A stretch of DNA of 64,000 bases, from contig NZ_AP024325.1 of the NCBI RefSeq assembly GCF_018408855.1, forward strand, positions 372,001 to 436,000, read 5' to 3'. Position 1 is the first letter of the stretch, and each line of letters begins with the position of its first letter. Origin of the DNA: Caballeronia sp. NK8. Lineage in GTDB: Bacteria; Pseudomonadota; Gammaproteobacteria; Burkholderiales; Burkholderiaceae. The position numbers were made by a program, and so were the translations under genes. Positions 38,877 through 47,216 of the stretch are shown in pieces. A model generated the notes under the pieces. The model was not told where the DNA came from. It did no database searches and worked only from the letters and a program-made list of their open reading frames with translations.

Positions 38877-40286
38877 TTACAGATGTCCGAACAACGCCCG
38901 GGGCCGATCCCGCAACGTGCTCGCCAGAATCCGCAGCCCGCTCACGAGCTGTTCCCGGCTCTCCGCGCACGCGAGATTGATCCGCACGCCATGCTCGATC
39001 TCGGACCTGTCCACGGCAAATGCCGACGATGGCATCACCACCACACCGCGCGCCTTCGCATTGGCGGCGAAGTCATCGGCGCGCCACGGCAGCGGCAGCT
39101 TCAGCCACACGAACATGCAGGCCGGATCGGACTGCAGCAACTCCTGCGGCAGCAACTCGCGCGCGAGATCGTGCCGCGCGCGAATCTCGGCGAGTTGCGC
39201 GTCCATGATGTGCTGCGCGGTGCCGTCCTCCATCCAGACGGCCGCGATCAGCATCGACAGCGGCGCGGGCATCCACGCCGTCGTGCGGACGGCTTCCGCA
39301 CACAGCGCGGCGTTGTCCTGCGGGCTCAGCAGATAGCCGAGCCGCAAGCCGGGCGCGAGTATCTTCGACGTCGCCGAGATATGAAACGTCAGCTCGGGGC
39401 ACAGGCTCGCGATCGTCGGCAGGCGTTGCGCGACGAGCGGGCCGTACACGTCGTCCTCGATGATCGCCACGCCATGCCGGCGCGCCACATCGACGAGCGC
39501 CATGCGCCGCTCGAGGCTCATTGTCGTGACGGTGGGATTCTGCAGATTCGGCACGGTGAAGATGGCCTTGACCGGCACGCGCTTGCACACGCGTTCGACC
39601 TCGTCGACGATGAGGCCGTCGCGGTCGCTCGGAATGCCCACGATCTCGAACTGGAACACCGGCGCGAGCGCCTTCAGCCCGTAATACGTCAGTTGATCCG
39701 CGAGGATCACGCCATCCGTGCCGATCAGGCTGTTGAGCACCGCATACAGCCCATGCTGCGCGCCGCTCGTGACGACGACCTGATCGGCGGTCGGCGCGAA
39801 GCCCGGCGCGCTCATCCAGCGCGCCCCGGCCGCGCGCGCCCATGACGGCCCCTGCGGCGGCTGATATTCCTGCAACTGCGCGAAGCGCGGATCGCGCGGC
39901 AGCTCGCCCATGGTGCGCGCGAGGCAGGCGAGGAATTCCCCGGTCGCGGGCCGGTTGACGGTCAGATCGATGACGCCGCTTCCCGCGCTCGCGGGCGGCG
40001 TCTCGACGCTCGGCATCGCGCCGCCGGTCACGAGCGAGCCGCGCCGCTTGCTGCCGATCACGAGGCCGCGCAACTGCAGCTCCTTGTATGCGCGCGACAC
40101 GGTCGAGACATTGATGCCCAGTTCGCTCGCCAATTGCCGCTGCGGCGGCAGGCGGCTGCCGGGCGGATAGATGCCGCTGCGGATTTCCCGCTCGATCGAG
40201 CTCGATACCTCGATGTAGGTCGATCGCCTGGTCGTGCCTTCGGCTTCGCCGTTCGCGGTCAGCGTCTGATCCTTGTCGGAAGCCAT
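38877..40286 (-). CDS. MocR-type regulator (GntR HTH + aminotransferase-like domain)
   Basis: A 469-residue regulator. The winged-helix GntR domain (about 22-90, with SGIYPPGSRLPPQRQLASELGINVSTVSRAYKEL) precedes a fold-type I aminotransferase domain (about 110-460) with PLP Lys308 in SATSKILAPGLRLGYL. MocR proteins sense amines or B6 vitamers through external aldimine formation; GabR and TauR are examples. It is divergent from the permease-oxidoreductase-eutBC operon, whose 298-base promoter holds inverted and direct repeats, so it probably controls that operon. The ligand could be an amine or amino acid of the pathway. Confidence 0.88.
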   Translation of the reverse strand: MASDKDQTLTANGEAEGTTRRSTYIEVSSSIEREIRSGIYPPGSRLPPQRQLASELGINVSTVSRAYKELQLRGLVIGSKRRGSLVTGGAMPSVETPPASAGSGVIDLTVNRPATGEFLACLARTMGELPRDPRFAQLQEYQPPQGPSWARAAGARWMSAPGFAPTADQVVVTSGAQHGLYAVLNSLIGTDGVILADQLTYYGLKALAPVFQFEIVGIPSDRDGLIVDEVERVCKRVPVKAIFTVPNLQNPTVTTMSLERRMALVDVARRHGVAIIEDDVYGPLVAQRLPTIASLCPELTFHISATSKILAPGLRLGYLLSPQDNAALCAEAVRTTAWMPAPLSMLIAAVWMEDGTAQHIMDAQLAEIRARHDLARELLPQELLQSDPACMFVWLKLPLPWRADDFAANAKARGVVVMPSSAFAVDRSEIEHGVRINLACAESREQLVSGLRILASTLRDRPRALFGHL

Positions 40287-40450
40287 GAATCTCTGTCTCC
40301 ATACAAACTATGCTTTGTCCGCGATTTGTGCGGAAGTGAGCCGATTCTAACTCAGAGTGGTGCCGATGCAATGCCCATATAAGCCCCACAGGCGCGTCGC
40401 GTCGGGTCTGCAAGAGCCGCTCCAGTCGTACTTAGGGAAAATCCCGGCAC

Positions 40451-40505
40451 CACACAATCGTGTTTTTAATTGCACACAAAAAAATCTTGTGTGATTCTAG
40501 AATCA
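40451..40505. promoter_or_regulatory. Clustered repeats in the mocR/permease promoter: probable operator
   Basis: Direct repeats CACACAA lie at 40451-40457 and 40473-40479, 22 bases apart, or two helix turns. The second pairs with TTGTGTG at 40487-40493 as a perfect inverted repeat. Next to it is a 14-base perfect palindrome TGATTCTAGAATCA (40492-40505). MocR proteins typically bind paired direct or inverted repeats, so this is the likely site of the divergent regulator. The operator assignment is inference. Confidence 0.5.
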
Positions 40506-40584
40506 GAGTTTGTCTGGTGTGCGGTGCGTTTTTGCCTTGGCCGCGTGTGCAATTCATTCGATCTTTGTCCGCAGGAGATTCCCG

Positions 40585-42036
40585 ATGTCCTTGCCTCAAT
40601 CCGCTCAATCGGCGCCATCCGGCAGCCCGCCGAAGCTCGGCTCGGCGCTGCGCCAGCGCCACGTCACGATGATCGCGCTCGGCGGCATCATCGGCGCGGG
40701 CCTGTTCGTCGGCAGTAGTGCGACGCTCGCCACGGTCGGCCCGGCGGCGTGCGTGTCGTATCTCGTTGCCGGCATCGTCGTGCTGATGGTCATGCGCATG
40801 CTCGGCGAAATGGCGCTCGCGGTGCCCGGCGTCGGCTCGTTCACCGAATACGCGCGTATCGGCCTCGGCAACTGGGCCGGTTTCACGAGCGGCTGGCTCT
40901 ACTGGTATTTCTGGGTGATCGTCGTCGCGGTGGAAGCGGTCGCGGGCGCGGCCATTTTGCAGCGCTGGATACCGGCGCCGGTGTGGGTCATCGGCCTCGT
41001 GCTGCTGTCCGTCATGACCGCGATCAACCTTCTGTCCGTGAAGTCGTATGGCGAATTCGAGTTCTGATTCGCGTCGATCAAGGTCGCGGCGATCATCGCG
41101 TTCATCGCGATCGGCGCGGGCTATCTGCTCGGCTTCGGGCACACGGGTGGCGCAGTCACGCACCTGGTCGGCGATCGCGGCTTTCTGCCGTTCGGCGCGA
41201 TGTCCGTGTTCGCCGCCGTGCCGACCGTGATCTTCGCGGTCGGCGGCGCGGAAATCGCAACCATCGCCGCCGCCGAATCGGACGATCCCGCCAAGAGCGT
41301 CGCCGCGATGACGCGCTCGGTGATCCTGCGCGTCATCACGTTCTATGTCGGCTCGCTGTTCCTGATCGCGTGCATCGTGCCGTGGGGCAGCATCGTGACG
41401 GGTCACTCGCCGTTCGTCGCCGCTCTGGAGACGATGCGGATTCCCTATGCCGCCGACATCATGAACGCGATCGTGCTCATCGCCGTGCTGTCCGCGCTGA
41501 ACTCGGGTCTGTATGTGTCGTCGCGCATCCTGTTCCGTCTCGCCGAACGCGGCGATGCGCCGAAGTCGCTGCTCAGGCTTACGCCGCACAAGGTGCCGCG
41601 TCTTGCGGTGATGTTGTCGAGCGTGGTCGGCTATGTGGCGATCATCGCGGCGATCGTGTCGCCGCAGGGTGTGTTCCTGTTCCTCGTGAACGCATCGGGC
41701 GCGGTGATGCTGTTCGTCTATCTCGCAATCGCGCTCGCGCAGATCCGCATCCGCCGGCGCATCGAGAAGCAGGCGCCCGAGCGTCTCACGCTGAAGATGT
41801 GGCTGTTTCCGTGGCTGTCGTATGCGGTGGTCTTTGCGATCGTCGGCGTGCTCGCGGCGATGGGCGCGGACCACGAACTGCGTCCCCAGATGATGGCCAG
41901 TCTCGCGAGTCTCGCGGTGGCGTCGGCGGCTTACTTCTTCGCGGCCAAGCATCCTCATCGTCACGAACAAGAGAGCGAGTCGGCGACGGGATTCCTGTCG
42001 CATGAAGGCGATCTTGCCTGGAAGGGGCGCGAGTAA
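40585..42036 (+). pseudogene. Amino-acid permease (AAT/APC family) interrupted by an in-frame TGA
   Basis: The reading frame from ATG 40585 (AGGAG upstream) encodes a typical APC-superfamily permease with the signature GGIIGAGLFVGSS. After GEFEF it meets TGA at 41065-41067 (codon 161), where relatives have Trp (EFWFASIKV). Translation then resumes in the same frame as FASIKVAAIIAFIAIG through to 42036 without further defects, giving 483 residues if the stop were Trp. The codon differs from TGG by one base. It is either a recent nonsense mutation, a sequence error or a read-through site. A fragment starting at ATG 41200 could still be translated. The stop overlaps the next gene by one base. 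Confidence 0.85.
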
Positions 42037-43268
42037 TGTCGAAGGTGGCGATCATCGGCGCGGGGTTCATCGGCATGGCTAGCGCTGCGTGGCTCATGCG
42101 CGACGGACATGACGTCACGCTGTTCGATCCGGCGGGCGTCGCGCAGGGCGCGTCGTTCGGCAACGCGGGCACCTTCGCGCCTTACGGATGCGTGCCGGTG
42201 AACAATCCGTCCGTGTTCCGCGATATCCCGCGCTTTCTGCTCTCGAACGACAGCCCGTTCAGATTGCGCTGGGGTTATCTTCCGCAACTCGCGCCGTGGC
42301 TCGCGCGCTTTCTGTTGAGCTCGCGGCGCGCGAATTACGAAGCGAGCGCGCGGGCGCTGGCGGCCTTGCTCTCTCGCGCGCAGGAAGGCTATGCGCCCTT
42401 GCTCGACGAAGACGGCCTCACGCGTTTCGTGATGCCGCGCGAGTGTCTGTATCTGTATTCGAGCGCTGCTTCGTTCGATGCATCGCGCGCTTCGCTCGCC
42501 CTGCGCGAAAGCCTCGGCGTGGGTTTCGATGTGCTCGACAGCGGTGCGATCCGCGAACTCGAACCGCAACTCGCGCCGATCTTCGCGCGCGGCGTGCTGT
42601 TTCGCGATAGCTGGCATTTCACTGATCCTGCCGGGTTTTTGCAGGCGTTGTTCGAACGTCTGGCCGCGCGCGGCGCGCAACTCGAGCGCGTGAAGGTGGA
42701 CGCGATAGAACCGAATGGACAAGGCGTCTCATTGCGCGTGAACGGCGATGCGCGCCGTTTCGATCATGTCGTCATCGCGACCGGCGCGCGCTCGCGCGAG
42801 TTCGCGCATCAATGCGGCGATCACGTTCCGCTCGACACCGAGCGCGGCTATCACGTTCGCTATGCGTCGGCGTCGGGCCTGATCTCGCGGCCGTGCGGCT
42901 GGGCGGAACGCGGCTTCTACATGACACCGATGAGCGACGGCATTCGCGTCGCGGGCACGGTCGAGCTTGCGGGCTTCACCGAACAGCGCAATCGCGCGTT
43001 GCTCGATCTCGTGACCGTATCGTCGAAGCGCGCGTTGCCCGCGCTCGGCGCGCCGGATCGCGAATGGCTCGGCTTTCGTCCGACGCTGCCCGACGGCGTG
43101 CCGGTGCTCGGCGCATCGAAGGCGAGCGAGCGCGTGATTTACGCATTCGGGCATCAGCATCTGGGTTTGACGCTCGCGGGCGTGAGCGGACGCATCGTCG
43201 CCGATCTGATCGCGCGGCGCGCGCCGCCGCTCGATCTCGCGAGCTATCGCGCGTCGCGCTTTCACTGA
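42036..43268 (+). CDS. FAD-dependent amine/D-amino-acid oxidoreductase (DadA-like)
   Basis: DAO-fold flavoprotein of 410 residues with the dinucleotide motif GAGFIGMASA at residues 7-16 and the C-terminal FAD contact VLGASKASERVIYAFGHQHLGLTLA. It most resembles D-amino-acid dehydrogenases and deaminates amines or D-amino acids with electrons passed to the respiratory chain. Its ATG overlaps the permease stop (TAATG). It sits between an amine permease and ethanolamine lyase. The substrate is unknown but presumably belongs to the same pathway. Confidence 0.82.
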   Translation: MSKVAIIGAGFIGMASAAWLMRDGHDVTLFDPAGVAQGASFGNAGTFAPYGCVPVNNPSVFRDIPRFLLSNDSPFRLRWGYLPQLAPWLARFLLSSRRANYEASARALAALLSRAQEGYAPLLDEDGLTRFVMPRECLYLYSSAASFDASRASLALRESLGVGFDVLDSGAIRELEPQLAPIFARGVLFRDSWHFTDPAGFLQALFERLAARGAQLERVKVDAIEPNGQGVSLRVNGDARRFDHVVIATGARSREFAHQCGDHVPLDTERGYHVRYASASGLISRPCGWAERGFYMTPMSDGIRVAGTVELAGFTEQRNRALLDLVTVSSKRALPALGAPDREWLGFRPTLPDGVPVLGASKASERVIYAFGHQHLGLTLAGVSGRIVADLIARRAPPLDLASYRASRFH

Positions 43269-43314
43269 CGCGGCGCGCATTTCCATGAGGCCCGCTCGCG
43301 GTGTCGCGCCGCGT
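43268..43314 (+). other. Intercistronic hairpin after the oxidoreductase gene
   Basis: ACGCGGCGCG (43268-43277) pairs perfectly with CGCGCCGCGT (43305-43314), with a 27-base loop. The first arm begins at the last base of the oxidoreductase TGA stop. No T run follows. It may protect or attenuate the message before the binding-protein gene. Confidence 0.55.
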
Positions 43315-43362
43315 GCGGACCGTATGAACCTGGCGCGACGTCCAATTCTGTGGAGCACGAAC

Positions 43363-44514
43363 ATGAACCGCCGCTTAATGCTTTCGAGTCTTGCCGCAGG
43401 CGTGCTTGCCGCGTACATGCCGATGTCGTGGGCCGCCGATCCCGAAGTCGTGAAGATCGCTTTCGTCGGGCCGTTGACGGGTCCGGTCGCGCGCGTCGGC
43501 AAGGATTTGCAGTATGGCGCGCAACTCGCCATCGATGAAGAGAACGCGAAGCATCCGACTATCGGCGGCAAGCCCGTCAAGTTCGAGTTGGACGTCTACG
43601 ACGATCAAGCCGACCCGCGCGTTGCGATTCAGGTCGCGCAAAAGGCGGTGGATAGCGGCATCGTCGGCGTGATCGGGCATTACAACTCCGGTTGCAGCAT
43701 TCCGGCGTCGACGGTGTATCACCAGGCGAATGTCGCGATGATCACGCCTGGCTCGACCAACCCGCAACTCACGAAGCAGGGCTTCAAGAACGTGTTCCGC
43801 ACGATGGGTCACGACGGCGTGGGCGGCGTGGTGGCGGGCCGCTTCGTCGTCGAGCAGATGAAGCCGAAGCGCATCGGCATCATCGACGATCGCACGGCGT
43901 TCGGCCAGGGTCTCGCCGATTCGTTCGAGAAGGGCGTTAAGGAGGCGAACGGCAGGGTCGTCGCGCGTGAATACACCAACGACAAGGCCGTCGACTTCCG
44001 CGCGATTCTCACGACGATGAAGAGCCAGAACGTCGATCTGATCTTCTTCGGCGGGCTCGACGAACAGGGCGCGATGCTCGTCAAGCAGATGCGCTCGCTC
44101 GGCATGACGACGCAACTCTTCGGCGCGGGCGCGTTGAAGAGCAATGCGTTCCTGCAGATCGCAGGCAACTCCGGAAACGGCACGCAGGATCTCGAACCCG
44201 GGCCCGCACTCGACAAGCTGCCGTCCGCGCAGGAGTTCGGCAAGCGCTACAAGGCGCGCTTCAATCAGGATGTCGAACTGTATGCGCCTTTCGCCTACGA
44301 CGCCGCGCTCGCGATGATCAAGGCCATTCACGATGCAAACTCGCTCGATCGCGGCAAGATCGTCGAAGCGCTCGCGAAGGTCAACGTGACCGGCGTGACC
44401 GGCAAGATATCGTTCGACCCGTATGGCGATCTCATCAAGCCGCCCTATACGCTCTTTCAGGTCGAACAGGGGCAGTGGAAGAGTTTGAAAACGGTCGGCG
44501 GGAACGGCGTATGA
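43363..44514 (+). CDS. LivJ-type periplasmic substrate-binding protein
   Basis: Type-I periplasmic binding protein of 383 residues (signal about 1-24, cleavage near SWA|ADPE). It has the Leu/Ile/Val-binding core IAFVGPLTGPVARVGKDLQYGA and GVIGHYNSGCSIPAS, the carboxylate/amine-binding loop of the LivJ/LivK group. GGAG about eight bases before ATG 43363 sets the start. No ABC permease or ATPase is encoded nearby, so it either uses a system elsewhere or serves as a sensor. Its ATGA overlap with eutB puts it in the ethanolamine operon. Confidence 0.85.
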   Translation: MNRRLMLSSLAAGVLAAYMPMSWAADPEVVKIAFVGPLTGPVARVGKDLQYGAQLAIDEENAKHPTIGGKPVKFELDVYDDQADPRVAIQVAQKAVDSGIVGVIGHYNSGCSIPASTVYHQANVAMITPGSTNPQLTKQGFKNVFRTMGHDGVGGVVAGRFVVEQMKPKRIGIIDDRTAFGQGLADSFEKGVKEANGRVVAREYTNDKAVDFRAILTTMKSQNVDLIFFGGLDEQGAMLVKQMRSLGMTTQLFGAGALKSNAFLQIAGNSGNGTQDLEPGPALDKLPSAQEFGKRYKARFNQDVELYAPFAYDAALAMIKAIHDANSLDRGKIVEALAKVNVTGVTGKISFDPYGDLIKPPYTLFQVEQGQWKSLKTVGGNGV

Positions 44515-45890
44515 GTTTCAGCGAAACCGTAGGCGTTCGCACGTATCGCTTCGACGATCTCAGGACGCTGCTGGCGAAAGCGAGTCCGCCACGTTCCGGC
44601 GATGAACTCGCGGGCATCGCCGCGGCGACCGAGGAAGAGCGCGCGGCGGCGAAGCTGGCCTTGTCGGCGGTGCCGCTGCGCGCGTTCATCGAAGACGCGC
44701 TGATTCCGTATGAAGACGACGAAGTGACGCGTCTCATCATCGACGGGCATTCAAAGGACGCGTTCGCCGCCGTGTCGCATCTCACGGTCGGCGAGTTCCG
44801 CGAATGGCTGCTGGCCGATTCGACCGATACCGCCGCGCTCGTGGCGGTGTCTCCGGGACTGACGCCGGAGATGGTCGCGGCCGTATCGAAGCTGATGCGC
44901 AATCAGGATCTCATTCTCGCCGCGAAGAAGCGGCCGGTCGTCACGCGCTTCCGGAACACGGTTGGCTTGCCCGGACACATGTCGGTGCGCCTGCAGCCGA
45001 ATCACCCGACCGACGACGTGCAGGGCATCGCCGCATCGATGATCGACGGCCTCATGTACGGCTGTGGCGACGCGATGATCGGCATCAATCCCGCATCGGA
45101 CTCGCCGCAGGCCATCGGCAAGCTGCTCGCGATGATGGACGCGTTCCGCGAACGCTACGATGTGCCGACGCAGACGTGCGTGCTGACACACGTGACCAAC
45201 ACGCTCGCGGCGATCGAACAGGGCGCGCCCGTCGATCTGGTGTTTCAGTCGATCGCGGGCACGCAGAAGGCGAATGCCTCGTTCGGTATATCGCTCGCGT
45301 TGTTGCAGGAGGCGTATGAAGCGGGACTGTCGTTGCAGCGCGGCACCGTCGGCGAGAATCTCATGTACTTCGAGACGGGGCAGGGCAGCGCGTTGTCGGC
45401 GAATGCCCACTACGACGTGGACCAGCAGACTTGCGAAGCGCGCGCGTATGCAGTGGCGCGCAAATTCAATCCGTTTCTCGTGAATACTGTGGTCGGCTTC
45501 ATCGGCCCGGAATATCTCTACGATGGCAAGCAGATCATTCGCGCGGGTCTCGAAGATCATTTCTGCGCGAAGCTGCTCGGCGTGCCGATGGGTTGCGACG
45601 TCTGCTACACGAATCACGCGCAAGCCGATCAGGACGACATGGACACCCTGCTCACGCTGCTCGGGGCGGCGAACGTGAATTTCATCATGGGCGTGCCCGG
45701 CGCCGACGATGTGATGCTGAACTATCAGAGCACGTCGTTTCATGACGCGCTCTGCGTGCGCGAAGTGCTCGGACTGAAACGCGCGCCGGAATTCGAAGCG
45801 TGGCTGCGCGCGATCCAGATCACGAACGGGCGCGGGATGCTTCAGGAACGCACGCACTGGCCCGCGTTGAACGACTGGATGAGGGCATGA
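44511..45890 (+). CDS. eutB: Ethanolamine ammonia-lyase large subunit
   Basis: Adenosylcobalamin-dependent lyase subunit of 459 residues (E. coli EutB has 453), converting ethanolamine to acetaldehyde and ammonia. The family sequence is intact, with RLQPNHPTDDVQGIAA, VFQSIAGTQKANASF, LMYFETGQGSALSANA, NTVVGFIGPEYLYDGKQI and CDVCYTNHAQADQDD. Start ATG 44511 overlaps the binding-protein stop. It forms an active enzyme only with EutC, encoded next. No microcompartment shell genes are present, so this is the simple, shell-less ethanolamine route. Confidence 0.94.
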   Translation: MSFSETVGVRTYRFDDLRTLLAKASPPRSGDELAGIAAATEEERAAAKLALSAVPLRAFIEDALIPYEDDEVTRLIIDGHSKDAFAAVSHLTVGEFREWLLADSTDTAALVAVSPGLTPEMVAAVSKLMRNQDLILAAKKRPVVTRFRNTVGLPGHMSVRLQPNHPTDDVQGIAASMIDGLMYGCGDAMIGINPASDSPQAIGKLLAMMDAFRERYDVPTQTCVLTHVTNTLAAIEQGAPVDLVFQSIAGTQKANASFGISLALLQEAYEAGLSLQRGTVGENLMYFETGQGSALSANAHYDVDQQTCEARAYAVARKFNPFLVNTVVGFIGPEYLYDGKQIIRAGLEDHFCAKLLGVPMGCDVCYTNHAQADQDDMDTLLTLLGAANVNFIMGVPGADDVMLNYQSTSFHDALCVREVLGLKRAPEFEAWLRAIQITNGRGMLQERTHWPALNDWMRA

Positions 45891-46654
45891 TGAGCGTAAG
45901 CGCCAATCCATGGGACGCGCTGCGGCGTTTCACCGATGCCCGCATCGCGCTGGGCCGCGCGGGCAGCAGTCTGCCGACCGCGCCGCTGCTTGCGTTCAAT
46001 CTCGCGCATGCGCAGGCGCGCGATGCGGTGCATCGGCCGCTCGATGTCGACGCGTTGCGAAGCGCGTTGCTACAGAAGGGATTCGACACCGCCACGGTCG
46101 AAAGTGCGGCGCCCTCGCGCGATGTGTATTTGCGCCGTCCCGATCTCGGGCGGCGCCTGAGCGACGCAAGTGCGGCGCGTCTCGAATCCCACACGAAGCA
46201 CCCAGACCTCGTGTTCGTCGTCGCTGACGGACTGTCGTCCAGCGCTGCGTCGACGCACGCGATACCGCTCATCGAGAAGACGATGGCGCGGCTCGAAGGA
46301 TGGCGCATCGGTCCCGTCGTCATCGCGACACAGGCGCGCGTGGCGCTCGGCGATTGCATCGGATCGATTTTGAAGCCGCGCATCGTTGCCGTGCTGATCG
46401 GCGAGCGGCCGGGGCTGAGTTCGCCCGCGAGCCTCGGCGTCTATGTCACCTACGATCCCATGCAGGGCCGCAGCGATGCAGAGCGCAATTGCATCTCCAA
46501 CGTGCGCCCTGAAGGACTTGCTTACGACGCGGCCGCGTTCAAGCTCGCCTGGCTGTTGAACGAGGCGCGTCTGCGCAAGCTGACCGGCGTCGCTCTCAAG
46601 GACGATAGCGCCGCGAGCTTGCCCGGATGCACGATCGATCGGCTCTCGCGCTGA
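45887..46654 (+). CDS. eutC: Ethanolamine ammonia-lyase small subunit
   Basis: A 255-residue small subunit (E. coli EutC has 295), supplying the Rossmann-like cobalamin-binding part. Recognisable segments are FTDARIALGRAGSSLPTAPLLAFNLAHAQARDAV, LVFVVADGLSSSAA, RPGLSSPASLGVYVTYDP and DAERNCISNVRPEGL. ATG 45887 overlaps the eutB stop. An immediate second ATG at 45890 is an alternative. The operon does not encode an acetaldehyde dehydrogenase behind eutC. Confidence 0.92.
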   Translation: MMSVSANPWDALRRFTDARIALGRAGSSLPTAPLLAFNLAHAQARDAVHRPLDVDALRSALLQKGFDTATVESAAPSRDVYLRRPDLGRRLSDASAARLESHTKHPDLVFVVADGLSSSAASTHAIPLIEKTMARLEGWRIGPVVIATQARVALGDCIGSILKPRIVAVLIGERPGLSSPASLGVYVTYDPMQGRSDAERNCISNVRPEGLAYDAAAFKLAWLLNEARLRKLTGVALKDDSAASLPGCTIDRLSR

Positions 46655-46702
46655 CGACACCGCCGCAACGCTCCGCGTAAACCCCGTCAAAAGAAAACGC
46701 CT

Positions 46703-46735
46703 CCCGTAAGAAACGGGTAAGCGGATGCTCTTACC
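46703..46735 (+). other. Overlapping short hairpins upstream of the DUF485-actP genes
   Basis: CCCGT/ACGGG (46703-46717) and GGTAAG/CTTACC (46716-46735) share bases, so only one hairpin can form. GTAAG occurs twice, 11 bases apart (first copy at 46706), as in some response-regulator sites. The gap (46655-46910) otherwise shows no clear gene or promoter. Confidence 0.25.
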
Positions 46736-46910
46736 TTAGTCTCCAGCGCATCGAAAGCAGAACTCGCCTGAAAGCGCATGCGCGAAGGCATCGCATGATG
46801 TCCCCGCTAGGGGATTTCCCTTGATTCTACGCATCGCTTATCGTTCGCGCACGGCGCCGGACGCGGGCGCTTTTGCAGGCAGAGAAAAGACATCCATGCA
46901 GGAGACGGAA

Positions 46911-47216
46911 ATGGACCTCAAGATCGTAGAAAAAATCAAATCCAGCGCCGCGTACGGCGAACTGGTGCGAAAGCGCTCGAAGCTCGGCTGGACGCTCACC
47001 GCGCTCGTGCTGATCGTGTATTACGGCTACGTGCTGCTGATCGCGTTCAACAAGGAACTGCTCTCCGCGAAGATGGGCGCGGGCGTGATGACCTGGGGCA
47101 TGCCGATCGGCCTGTTCGTGATCGTCTTCACGGTCGTCATCACGGGCCTCTACGTACGCCACGCCAACAGCACGTACGACGATCTCACCGACAAGATCAA
47201 GCGGGAGGCCGCATGA
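46911..47216 (+). CDS. DUF485 (YjcH-type) membrane protein
   Basis: A 101-residue inner-membrane protein with two helices (about 25-45 and 60-82), the usual small partner of the acetate symporter. The start ATG 46911 has AGGAG at 46899-46903 and matches the length of E. coli YjcH. The upstream in-frame ATG 46896 has no ribosome site. Its stop overlaps the actP ATG (ATGA). Confidence 0.85.
   Translation: MDLKIVEKIKSSAAYGELVRKRSKLGWTLTALVLIVYYGYVLLIAFNKELLSAKMGAGVMTWGMPIGLFVIVFTVVITGLYVRHANSTYDDLTDKIKREAA

Noticed and set aside
38789..38980. 63-codon plus-strand frame in the pump-operon promoter region
   Set aside because: It runs into the mocR 3' end antisense and has neither a good ribosome site nor a recognisable sequence.
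41065..41067. TGA as a selenocysteine codon
   Set aside because: Relatives have Trp, not Cys, here, and no stem-loop of the needed form was evident directly after it. APC permeases are not selenoproteins.
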